Of a stretch of DNA of 64,000 bases, positions 52,824 to 60,371 are shown one piece after another; position 1 is the first letter of the stretch; every line of letters starts with the position of its first letter. The DNA is from Anaerolineales bacterium (GTDB lineage Bacteria; Chloroflexota; Anaerolineae; Anaerolineales; UBA4823), in the NCBI GenBank assembly GCA_016932955.1, contig JAFGBV010000298.1, forward strand, positions 24,456-88,455, in the 5' to 3' direction. A program made the position numbers and the translations under genes. The notes beneath the pieces were generated by a model. The model was not told the DNA's origin, ran no database searches, and saw nothing but the letters and a program-made list of their open reading frames with translations.

Positions 52824-53219
52824 TCAAGGCGCACTGACCGGCGCGGGGTCGACGAACAACGACAGCCACACCTGCCAGTTCTCAACCACTTCTGTCACAA
52901 TGACCGGTTGCGGGGTGGGGACTGGGGTGCTGCCTGCTGGCTGAATGGGCACGATCAGAACGTCATTCGGGTCGGTCATGCGCCGGGTCGTATACGCCCA
53001 TTTATACACTGCCGCCTCAGAAGTAGCGTAGGCCACCTGCGTTTCCAGCGACTGCTGAGTTGCCACCAGGCTGGTCACCTGCGCACTGACCACTTCTTTC
53101 TCCGCGCTCAGGCGGCGCAAGTCTGCCATGCGGTTGTTGAAATCCGCAATCAGCAGCACCAGGATGATGAAGCCAGCCGCCGCCAGAAGTAATTTCCAAC
53201 CTTGCGCTAATTTTGCCAT
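52824..53219 (-). CDS. Membrane-anchored coiled-coil protein, FtsB/DivIC-like
   Basis: 131 residues. One N-terminal span (LLLAAAGFIILVLLIADF) is followed by a coiled coil (MADLRRLSAEKEVVSAQVTS, LVATQQSLETQVAYATSEAA) and a Pro-rich end with VLIVPIQPAGSTPVPTPQPV. This plan matches septum-formation initiator proteins (FtsB/DivIC, FtsL), which bridge division proteins in the inner membrane. In many Chloroflexota they sit alone near tRNA genes. The sequence is short and low-complexity, so the call rests on layout. It is upstream of the initiator tRNA gene on the same strand. Confidence 0.7.
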   Translation of the reverse strand: MAKLAQGWKLLLAAAGFIILVLLIADFNNRMADLRRLSAEKEVVSAQVTSLVATQQSLETQVAYATSEAAVYKWAYTTRRMTDPNDVLIVPIQPAGSTPVPTPQPVIVTEVVENWQVWLSLFVDPAPVSAP

Positions 53220-53388
53220 ACCTGCATCTTACCGCACCCGGCTAATTCGTGCAAGAGGTGCCATTAAATAGGGCACACGAAAAGACGAAATCCAACAACT
53301 TTTGAGTGCTCCTATTAAATATTTTTGGGTATACGAGATAGCGCCGTAAACCGCCGTCCCATATACCCAAAAGCAGACCAACTGTTAG

Positions 53389-53473
53389 TGCCGAAGGTGG
53401 GATTTGAACCCACACGAGCGTTCTGCCCACTACGCCCTGAACGTAGCGCGTCTGCCAATTCCGCCACTTCGGC
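53389..53473 (-). tRNA. tRNA-Leu (CAG)
   Basis: 85-nt cloverleaf with a 7-bp acceptor stem GCCGAAG/CTTCGGC and the anticodon stem CTACG/CGTAG around TTCAGGG, anticodon CAG. A long variable arm (about 13 nt) and a GGTTCAAATCC T-loop are present, as expected for a class II tRNA. It reads CUG leucine codons. 3' end A73 at 53389. Confidence 0.97.
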
Positions 53474-53541
53474 GATGTGTGCGAATTTTACCCCGATTTG
53501 TAGATTTGTCAACCTTTTGGCATCTTTACGCCAGGGCGTGC

Positions 53542-53547
53542 TATAAT
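53542..53547 (+). promoter_or_regulatory. Extended -10 box of the envelope-cluster pseudokinase
   Basis: GTGCTATAATC, with TG one base before TATAAT, 20 bases before the ATG at 53568. TTGGCA lies 19 bp upstream. The ribosome site AGGAAGGG lies between. Confidence 0.5.
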
Positions 53548-53567
53548 CATTAGGAAGGGTACTCCAG

Positions 53568-55940
53568 ATGGATCATTTGTTGCAGCAACTGATTGCCCTG
53601 CTCACCACATCACCCGGCAACCTGGTGTATCACGTTGCCCTGGCCTTTTCCATTTTCATGGCCTTGCAGGGCTCGGTCAACCACTGGCGCGGAAGTGGTT
53701 TTCCCCAGGGTCGCCGGATGGTGTTTGGCTTGAGCCTGCTCTTGCTGCTTCAACTGGCGTTGTTTGCTGGGGCAGGCCTGGCCTGGCAGAAGCTGATCGA
53801 CGCCCATGCCTTCATCCCGCCGCTTGATCGCGCGGCGATGCTGATCGGCGTAGTAGTGATTATCTGGTTGTGGGCTTTTCCAGAAAGCTCGCGCCTCACT
53901 GATGCTGCTACCATCCTGGTCGGCTTGCTGGCCAGCGCGGCCTCCTTGCTGGGAGTGATCTGGTGGCAAAGCCAGGCTGCCACCCTCTATTTCAATGGCT
54001 CGTGGGGAGATGTGGTCAGCTCCAGCGCGGCATTGATCTTGTTGGGGATCGGCGCTCTGTTGCTGCTTGTGCGACGGCCAAACGGCTGGGGCTTTGGGCT
54101 GGCAATGCTGCTCCTCCTATTTACCGGGCAATTGGTTCATTGGTTGAATCCTCTTCAAGAAAGCGACCTGGCCTGGCCGGCGCGCCTGGCTGAGCTGGCT
54201 GCCTTCCCTTTGCTCGGCGCTTTACCCTTGCGCTTCCCCATCCCCGCAGAGACTCCTGCGCCCGAATCCAAAACCGAATCATCCACCCCCTTCCCCCGGC
54301 GCTACAGCAGTGACCCCAAAGTGCTCCAGGCCTTCCTGGCCCTGGCAGGTGAGTCCTCTCCGCAAAAGTTCTACCAGGATACCACCCGTACCCTCTCGCA
54401 ACTGATGCTGGCAGATATCTGCCTCCTGGTGTTGCCTCCTGACCTCAACGGCTATATGACCGTGCCCGTGGGTTATAACCTGGTCATGGATCGCCCGATC
54501 GAGGGCTTTACCCTGAACACGCGCAATTCACCGGTGCTTGCCGGCACCTTGCGGCGCGGGCGCAAGCTCCGCCTGCCAGCCAGCAGCACCTCCCCTGAAT
54601 TGCAGGCTCTGGCCCGCGCCTTGAATGTGAGCAAGGTGGGCTATCTGATGTGTGTGCCGATCGCACCAAAAGGCCAGGCTCCTCTGATGGGTGTAGTCCT
54701 CCTCACCCCATTCTCTAATCGCAGTTGGACACAGGAAGACATGCAGTATTTATCGGACGCCACAGAGACACTGGCATCCATCTTGCACCGTATGCAGTTG
54801 ATCGTCGATCAGCAGTCTGAGCTTGAAAATGTGCGTGAATCGCTGCACACCGCCCATTCGCAGGATGCACTTTCCCAACAAGAAAAAGAAGCCCTTGCTG
54901 CCCAATTCCAGGAACTGCGCACCCGGGTGCAGCAGGAGCGCGACCGGGCCGATAGCCTGGCAGCCCTTGTCCGCGATCAGGATGCCGCCCAGGAAACGAT
55001 CTCTCGCCAGCAGTCTCGCCTCCAGGAGCTGGAGAACCTGCAGGCCAGCCAGCAAAGAGCGCCTGATGTGGAAGTAGAGCACCTGGAAGAACAGCTCCGC
55101 CTTGCCCTGGAGGATACAGCCATCTTGCGGTCTGCCCTGCAGGAAGCAGACAAGCGGCTCTCCCAGGCGCCAGGGCAGAAGCTATCCCAGGCAGGCCCAC
55201 GGCGCGATGGCGAGGTGATTTCTTCCATTGCCCAGGAGCTGCGCCAGCCGGTATCTTCCATCATTGGTTATACCGACCTGCTCTTGGGCGAATCGGTGGG
55301 CATCCTGGGTGCCATGCAGCGCAAGTTTGTTGAGCGGGTCAAAGCCTCCACAGAGCGCATGGCTGGGCTGCTGGAAGATTTGCTCCAGGCGACAACGATC
55401 GAAAGCCGCAGCGAGAACATGAACCCTGTAGCAGTCGATCTGAACGCCGTGATTGATGAAGCAGTGGCTGGCGTGATCGCCCAGATGGGTGAGAAGAATA
55501 TCACCCTGCGGGTCAACTTACCAGAAGAATTGCCTGCAGTGCAGGCGGATGTGGATGCTCTGATGCAGATCGTGGATAACCTGTTGCAAAATGCGGGCGG
55601 AGCCACGATTGAGAATGGCGAAATCAACCTGAGCGCCAGGGTAGAGACGAAGGAGAATGAACCAGGCTACGTGCTGTTACAGGTTTCCGATACGGGCGGC
55701 GGGATCAAAGCAGATGATTTACCGCGTGTCTTTTCGCGCCTGTACCGCACAGAAAATGCCATCGTTGAGGGGGTGGGTGATAACGGCGTTGGTCTTTCGT
55801 TGGCGAAAACCCTGGTGGAGGCGCAAGGCGGTCGCATCTGGGTGGATACAGAAGTGGGGCGCGGATCGACCTTCAGCGTCTTACTGCCGCTGGCTGATGA
55901 AAGCCTCTATTCGATCGACCAAGGAGCCGCTGAAGCATGA
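53568..55940 (+). CDS. GAF-sensor histidine-kinase-like protein with His-to-Gln change
   Basis: 790 residues. Seven or so spans at ~1-225, then a GAF domain (~250-410), a long coiled coil (~410-540), a HisKA-like segment and a complete ATPase domain (LQNAGGATIENGEINLS, SDTGGGIKADDLPRVFSRLY, GDNGVGLSLAKTLVEAQGGR). The phospho-acceptor position reads IAQELRQPVSSIIGYTDLLL, with Gln556 where His is expected, so autophosphorylation is not possible in the usual way. The ATPase motifs remain. It heads a cell-envelope cluster, and the next gene overlaps its stop (ATGA). Role: perhaps a pseudokinase regulator. Confidence 0.9.
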   Translation: MDHLLQQLIALLTTSPGNLVYHVALAFSIFMALQGSVNHWRGSGFPQGRRMVFGLSLLLLLQLALFAGAGLAWQKLIDAHAFIPPLDRAAMLIGVVVIIWLWAFPESSRLTDAATILVGLLASAASLLGVIWWQSQAATLYFNGSWGDVVSSSAALILLGIGALLLLVRRPNGWGFGLAMLLLLFTGQLVHWLNPLQESDLAWPARLAELAAFPLLGALPLRFPIPAETPAPESKTESSTPFPRRYSSDPKVLQAFLALAGESSPQKFYQDTTRTLSQLMLADICLLVLPPDLNGYMTVPVGYNLVMDRPIEGFTLNTRNSPVLAGTLRRGRKLRLPASSTSPELQALARALNVSKVGYLMCVPIAPKGQAPLMGVVLLTPFSNRSWTQEDMQYLSDATETLASILHRMQLIVDQQSELENVRESLHTAHSQDALSQQEKEALAAQFQELRTRVQQERDRADSLAALVRDQDAAQETISRQQSRLQELENLQASQQRAPDVEVEHLEEQLRLALEDTAILRSALQEADKRLSQAPGQKLSQAGPRRDGEVISSIAQELRQPVSSIIGYTDLLLGESVGILGAMQRKFVERVKASTERMAGLLEDLLQATTIESRSENMNPVAVDLNAVIDEAVAGVIAQMGEKNITLRVNLPEELPAVQADVDALMQIVDNLLQNAGGATIENGEINLSARVETKENEPGYVLLQVSDTGGGIKADDLPRVFSRLYRTENAIVEGVGDNGVGLSLAKTLVEAQGGRIWVDTEVGRGSTFSVLLPLADESLYSIDQGAAEA

Positions 55941-56833
55941 AAGATCTACGCCAGGCTGTGCTCGGTATCCTGGCTGCGCTGATCTCCACGATTTTGCTCC
56001 TTGGCAGCATCGCCATTGCTTTGATAGAAGGCCAGATGGAGCCGCAAGCGCTTGTTTTACCGACGGCTACGCCCAGCGCGACATTGATTTCCACCGCAAC
56101 CCCCACAACCCAGCATTCGCCCACCCCGGGGCCCTCGCCGATCTGGAGCCCCACGCCCCTGCCTCCCTCCCCCACGCAACTGCCCTCGCAACCCCCCACC
56201 GATACGCCAATCGTTACGCTGGTTTGCGATTATCCCCCCGGCTGGGAAGTAATCCAGGTCCAGCCTGGCGACACGCTGGAAGACCTGGCTACCAAGTTTG
56301 GCACAACAATCCGCAAGCTGGTCTCTGCCAACTGCTTGCTCACGGATGATATTTTTCCCGGCATGAATCTCTACGTTCCCGCCCCTCCTCCCACTGCACA
56401 GCCCACCCGTTGCGGTCCGCCCGTCGGCTGGGTGTATTACACAGTGCGCGCAGGCGATACACTTTATGGGCTGGCGCTGATGTTTGGTACCACCGTGCGT
56501 GATCTGCAGCAAGCCAACTGCCTGGGCACTTCCACCCTGATCCGTGTGGGTCAGCGGCTGGCAGTGCCCAACGTGCCCACGCGCACACCTATGCGTACGC
56601 CCACGCCGCGGCCATCAGCCACAGAACCGGCCTTACCCACATCCACTGAGCAGCCGACCAGCACACCTACGCCCCCGACGATGCCGCCTCCTGGCTCGCT
56701 TACCCCAACACCCACCCCGACCGAGACAGGCACTCCCACCACGCCGCCTGCTCAGACGGATACCCCCACCCCCGCAACCACATCTACAGAAGAGAAGGTG
56801 GCGCCCTCGGTCACACCCTCCTCAGAAACCTGA
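55937..56833 (+). CDS. LysM-domain membrane-anchored protein
   Basis: 298 residues, start overlapping the previous stop. One N-terminal span (AVLGILAALISTILLLGSIA). A Pro/Thr-rich linker is followed by two LysM domains (WEVIQVQPGDTLEDLATKFG at ~104-147; VYYTVRAGDTLYGLALMFGT at ~163-210). A Pro/Thr-rich C-terminal tail (TPTPRPSATEPALPTSTE) follows, low-complexity and likely glycosylated or extended. LysM binds GlcNAc-containing polymers such as peptidoglycan. It would lie outside the membrane, bound to the wall, and next to an LCP protein. Confidence 0.9.
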   Translation: MKDLRQAVLGILAALISTILLLGSIAIALIEGQMEPQALVLPTATPSATLISTATPTTQHSPTPGPSPIWSPTPLPPSPTQLPSQPPTDTPIVTLVCDYPPGWEVIQVQPGDTLEDLATKFGTTIRKLVSANCLLTDDIFPGMNLYVPAPPPTAQPTRCGPPVGWVYYTVRAGDTLYGLALMFGTTVRDLQQANCLGTSTLIRVGQRLAVPNVPTRTPMRTPTPRPSATEPALPTSTEQPTSTPTPPTMPPPGSLTPTPTPTETGTPTTPPAQTDTPTPATTSTEEKVAPSVTPSSET

Positions 56834-56865
56834 GGAGAGAGAACTGGCAGGAGATTGCAGGACAG

Positions 56866-57990
56866 ATGTTCAAGATTGTAAAGCGATTGGCGTGGATCTG
56901 GCTCGTGCTGGCAACGGTTGGCTGCTCTGTGCCGATGCTGGCGGTCGGCTCGCAGGCAGAGGATGATGCGCTTGACCCCCTGCTTCTTGCCATTGCCCCC
57001 CCCGGTTCTACACCAACGGCTACGCCCTTCTTGCCCATCGCCCCTACGCCCACATACCTGCCCACTGAGTACCCAACTCCCACCGTAGTAATCCTCCCGC
57101 CCACCGCTACCCCGCCTCCGCCGATGGAAGTGGAGATCATTGCCGGCGAGCAGAGATCCTGGTCAGATTATCCTGGACCCACCGTTTGGCCTGATATTCA
57201 AGTCCCCGCGCCCACCGGTATCCTCGCCCAGCCTGCAGGGCAGGTGAATATTCTGCTCCTCGGATCGGATCAACGGCCTTATGAGGGCGGCTTGCGCACC
57301 GATACGATCGTATTGCTCACCCTGAATCTTGCCGAGGGCACCGCCCATATGACCTCCTTCCCGCGTGACCTGTATGTCTACATCCCAGGCTGGACGGTCA
57401 ACCGCATCAACACTGCTTATGCTTATGGCGGATTCGAGTCCCTGGCCGTGACCATGGAGTACAACTTTGGCGTACACCCCGATCATTATGTGCTCATCAA
57501 TATGAAAGTATTTGAGAAAGCGATTGATAGCCTGGGTGGGATCATGGTGCACGTGGGTAGAGATTTGTGCGACCAGCGCGATGGGTTTGGCCAATATTGC
57601 GTCTCCCAAGGGGATCGTGCTATGAACGGCAAAACGGCTCTCTGGTACGTGCGCGCCCGTTATAGCACCAGCGATTTCGACCGCGGCCGCCGCCAGCAGG
57701 AGATTATCCAGGCCGGATTTGAACGCCTGATGAGCTTGGACGGGATCAGCAGGGCGCCCGAGTTGTTTGAGATATACCAGGAGAATGTCACCACCGATAT
57801 CGTGTTTGAGGATATTACCCCCCTGATCCCGCTCGCCATGCAGATCTATGATGACACCAGCCGTATCGAGCGTTACTATATCGGTCGCCAGCAGGTCTAT
57901 GATTGGGTGAACTACAGCGGCGCACAGGTGCTCGTGCCCCTGCGCGATGCTGTCCTAGAAGTGATGCGCGCGGCTTTGAACAGCGAGTGA
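56866..57990 (+). CDS. LytR-CpsA-Psr (LCP) family envelope transferase
   Basis: 374 residues. Lipoprotein-like N-terminus (IWLVLATVGCSVPML) with a Pro/Thr-rich linker. The LCP catalytic domain begins VNILLLGSDQRPYEGGLRTD, with DTIVLLTLNLAEGTAHMTSF, PRDLYVYIPGWTVNRINTAY and RARYSTSDFDRGRRQQEIIQ. The Arg and Asp residues bind the pyrophosphate of a polyprenyl-linked glycan. LCP enzymes attach such polymers to peptidoglycan or other acceptors. Adjacent LysM and deacetylase genes suggest surface-glycan assembly. Function outside Firmicutes is inferred from family. Confidence 0.92.
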   Translation: MFKIVKRLAWIWLVLATVGCSVPMLAVGSQAEDDALDPLLLAIAPPGSTPTATPFLPIAPTPTYLPTEYPTPTVVILPPTATPPPPMEVEIIAGEQRSWSDYPGPTVWPDIQVPAPTGILAQPAGQVNILLLGSDQRPYEGGLRTDTIVLLTLNLAEGTAHMTSFPRDLYVYIPGWTVNRINTAYAYGGFESLAVTMEYNFGVHPDHYVLINMKVFEKAIDSLGGIMVHVGRDLCDQRDGFGQYCVSQGDRAMNGKTALWYVRARYSTSDFDRGRRQQEIIQAGFERLMSLDGISRAPELFEIYQENVTTDIVFEDITPLIPLAMQIYDDTSRIERYYIGRQQVYDWVNYSGAQVLVPLRDAVLEVMRAALNSE

Positions 57991-58029
57991 GCAAAGCCTG
58001 GCTCAGGGCGCAGCCAGAGGAGTAATGCA

Positions 58030-59133
58030 ATGACACTGGAAGGTAAAGGTTTCTTCACCTGGAAGATTCCCCTCTGTGAGGGCGGGGACGCAAATGCCAT
58101 CGCCGCCACCGCCAAGAGGGCGGGGCTTTCGCATGTGGTCATCAAAGTAGCCGATGGCGCAATGGTCTACAATGGCACCTGGGGCGCAACGACCGATACT
58201 ACCACGGCGGTGATCTCGGCTCTGCGCGCCCAGGGCATCCAGATTTATGGCTGGCATTATATCTACGGCCGCGACCCCCTCGGCGAAGCCAACGTGGCGA
58301 TCCAGCGCATCCACCAGTACAACCTGGACGGATACGTGATCGACGCCGAGAAGGAGTTCAAAGAAGACGGCATGAAGCTCGTTGCCCGTAAGTTCATGTC
58401 TGCGCTGCGCGCCGCCTTCCCGACCATGGAGATAGCGCTCTCCTCGTACCGCTTCCCCTCTTTGCACCCGCAAATACCCTGGTCAGAATTTCTCGATAGC
58501 TGCTCCTTCAATATGCCGCAAGTGTATTGGATGCAGGCGCATAACGCCGGCGAGCAGTTGGTCAAGTGCGTGCGCGAGTTCCAGACCCGCACCCCCCTGC
58601 GCCCCATCGTGCCCACCGGGGCCACCTTCCGGCAGAATAACTGGCAGCCCACCAAGGAAGAAGTGCTTGAGTTCATGCAGACAGCTAAGGACCTCAACCT
58701 CAAAGCCGTCAACTTCTGGCATTGGACGGATGCGCGCGCTAACATCATGCCTGGGGTATGGGAAGTGATTCGGGATTATCCCTGGGCAGGTGCCCCATCC
58801 CCTAAAGATGTATGCGAGAACTTTATCTCCACACTGAATACCGCCGATCCTGAGCAGGTCGTCAGGCTGTACACCTCCACTGCGGTGCACATCAACAACT
58901 CGCGCACCATCCAGGGGCTCGAAAATATCCGCAGCTATTACCGCGTTTTGTTCAGCGAAGTTCTGCCTAACGTCAATTTCACCCTCACCGGTTTTTCGGG
59001 CACCGGCAACTCCCGTCACCTCACCTGGATTGCTACCTCCAGCAAGGGCTTTGTGCAGAACGGCAACGATACCTTAGGCCTCTTGGATGGGAAGATCAAT
59101 TATCACTATTCCTTCTTTACTGTATCGCACTAA
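58030..59133 (+). CDS. TIM-barrel glycosidase-like protein with C-terminal NTF2-like domain
   Basis: 367 residues, with GAGGAG before the ATG. The first ~245 residues look like a (beta/alpha)8 barrel: HVVIKVADGAMVYNGTWGAT, QGIQIYGWHYIYGRD, DGYVIDAEKEFK (the Asp-x-Glu pair may be catalytic), MEIALSSYRFPSLHPQIPWS and NFWHWTDARANIMP. Residues ~255-367 form a SnoaL/NTF2-like cone (ENFISTLNTADPEQVVRLYT, GLENIRSYYRVLF). No signal peptide is seen. A muramidase/GH25-like role is possible from the barrel features, not proven. The neighbours are LCP and polysaccharide deacetylase. Confidence 0.75.
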   Translation: MTLEGKGFFTWKIPLCEGGDANAIAATAKRAGLSHVVIKVADGAMVYNGTWGATTDTTTAVISALRAQGIQIYGWHYIYGRDPLGEANVAIQRIHQYNLDGYVIDAEKEFKEDGMKLVARKFMSALRAAFPTMEIALSSYRFPSLHPQIPWSEFLDSCSFNMPQVYWMQAHNAGEQLVKCVREFQTRTPLRPIVPTGATFRQNNWQPTKEEVLEFMQTAKDLNLKAVNFWHWTDARANIMPGVWEVIRDYPWAGAPSPKDVCENFISTLNTADPEQVVRLYTSTAVHINNSRTIQGLENIRSYYRVLFSEVLPNVNFTLTGFSGTGNSRHLTWIATSSKGFVQNGNDTLGLLDGKINYHYSFFTVSH

Positions 59134-59145
59134 AATGGAATACAT

Positions 59146-59193
59146 TTCAAGCAAGGATGATGGGTTCTGCGGCGCCCATCATCCTTGCTTGAA
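59146..59193 (+). terminator. 19-bp hairpin between barrel gene and deacetylase
   Basis: Arms 59146-59164 (ending GGATGATGGG) and 59175-59193 are perfect complements over 19 bp, with a 10-base loop TTCTGCGGCG. There is no T-run, so it might be a terminator, an attenuator or mRNA-stabilising stem. It speaks against a start codon upstream of it for the deacetylase. Confidence 0.55.
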
Positions 59194-59209
59194 GCCGATC
59201 TCGGCTGCA

Positions 59210-60361
59210 GTGCGAATATTGTGGCTCTTCCTGGTCATCCTGAGCCTGGTGGGGTGTGCATCGCCTGGCCCTATGACGGAGGTAAGCGCGCCGACCGCCG
59301 CCGCCACTACAACCAGCACCCCCACCCTGCGCCCTTCGGCGACCCACACGGCAACCTTCACCCCGACCCTGCCGCCCACTGCCACGCTCACCCCCCTGCC
59401 TTCCCCCACGCCGACCAGAACACCCATCCCCTCGGAAACCGGCACACCTGAACCATTGCTCCAGTTTACCTCGCCCATCCTGCGCCCAGGCATCCTGCCC
59501 GCAGCCTATATTGGCGATGCCTGCACCTACCTTCGCCTGCGCTGGTCGCCCGAGGGCAGCCCGCCGGGGACGGTGGTGGTGCCGGTGATGTTCCACAGCG
59601 TGGTCGAAAGCGGCAGCCGCGTGACAGATGCCAAGGATATTTCCGAAGAAGCCTTCCTGGCTTTTATCGCCTATGCCCAATACCTGGGCTACGAGACGAT
59701 CACCACCGCCCAGCTGCGCGACTTTTTGATCTCCAATGCGCCTATCCCCCCGCTTTCGATGATCCTTATTATAGATGACCGCCGCCCAGGGATGATCGAG
59801 CAGCACTTCATGCCTGTTCTGGAAGAGAATGATTGGACGGCGACCTCTGCCTACATTGCTGACCCCGACAGCCTGGATTGGGCCTGGGAGTGGATGGATC
59901 GCCTGGTGGCGACGGAACGGCTGGAGGTGCAGTCGCATGGCTACACCGGGCAGCTCTACGTGGTGCCAGAGACGCCCCTGCAGGATATCCAGAAGGAGAT
60001 CTGGCAATCGACCGCCGTGCTGGAGGCGCGCTTTGGGCGGCGTCCCATCGCCTTCATCTGGCCAGGGGGGAATTTTACAGATGTTTCGGTACAGGTGGCG
60101 CGGCAGGGCAGTTACGAGCTGGGCTTTACCGCCTACTCGCGCGGCCCGCTGCTCTTCAACTGGGTCCCGCTGGGCGAGGAAGAACGGGCAGTGAACGACC
60201 CGCTGATGGTGCTGCCGCGGGCGTGGAGCAACTCGGTCAACTACAATCTCGACGAGGGGATGCGTATTGCAGAGCAGGCGCGCCGGTTTGCCGCGGCCTC
60301 TTACCAGGCTGAGGCGGCCTGGTATGCCCAGTGGTGCGGGGGCGTTTTAGCAGAACCCTAG
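59210..60361 (+). CDS. Polysaccharide deacetylase-like lipoprotein
   Basis: 383 residues from GTG 59210, chosen because it gives a standard lipoprotein signal (VRILWLFLVILSLVGCASPG) and lies after the hairpin. The in-frame ATG at 59135 is the alternative. A Pro/Thr-rich linker leads to a NodB-like domain with VPVMFHSVVESG, PLSMILIIDDRRPGM (Asp-Asp), LEVQSHGYTGQLY (His) and FIWPGGNFTD. Members remove acetyl groups from GlcNAc polymers. The catalytic residues look mostly present, but the HxxxH metal motif is not clear. The enzyme is outside the cell, anchored. Confidence 0.85.
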   Translation: MRILWLFLVILSLVGCASPGPMTEVSAPTAAATTTSTPTLRPSATHTATFTPTLPPTATLTPLPSPTPTRTPIPSETGTPEPLLQFTSPILRPGILPAAYIGDACTYLRLRWSPEGSPPGTVVVPVMFHSVVESGSRVTDAKDISEEAFLAFIAYAQYLGYETITTAQLRDFLISNAPIPPLSMILIIDDRRPGMIEQHFMPVLEENDWTATSAYIADPDSLDWAWEWMDRLVATERLEVQSHGYTGQLYVVPETPLQDIQKEIWQSTAVLEARFGRRPIAFIWPGGNFTDVSVQVARQGSYELGFTAYSRGPLLFNWVPLGEEERAVNDPLMVLPRAWSNSVNYNLDEGMRIAEQARRFAAASYQAEAAWYAQWCGGVLAEP

Positions 60362-60371
60362 AGAAACAACC

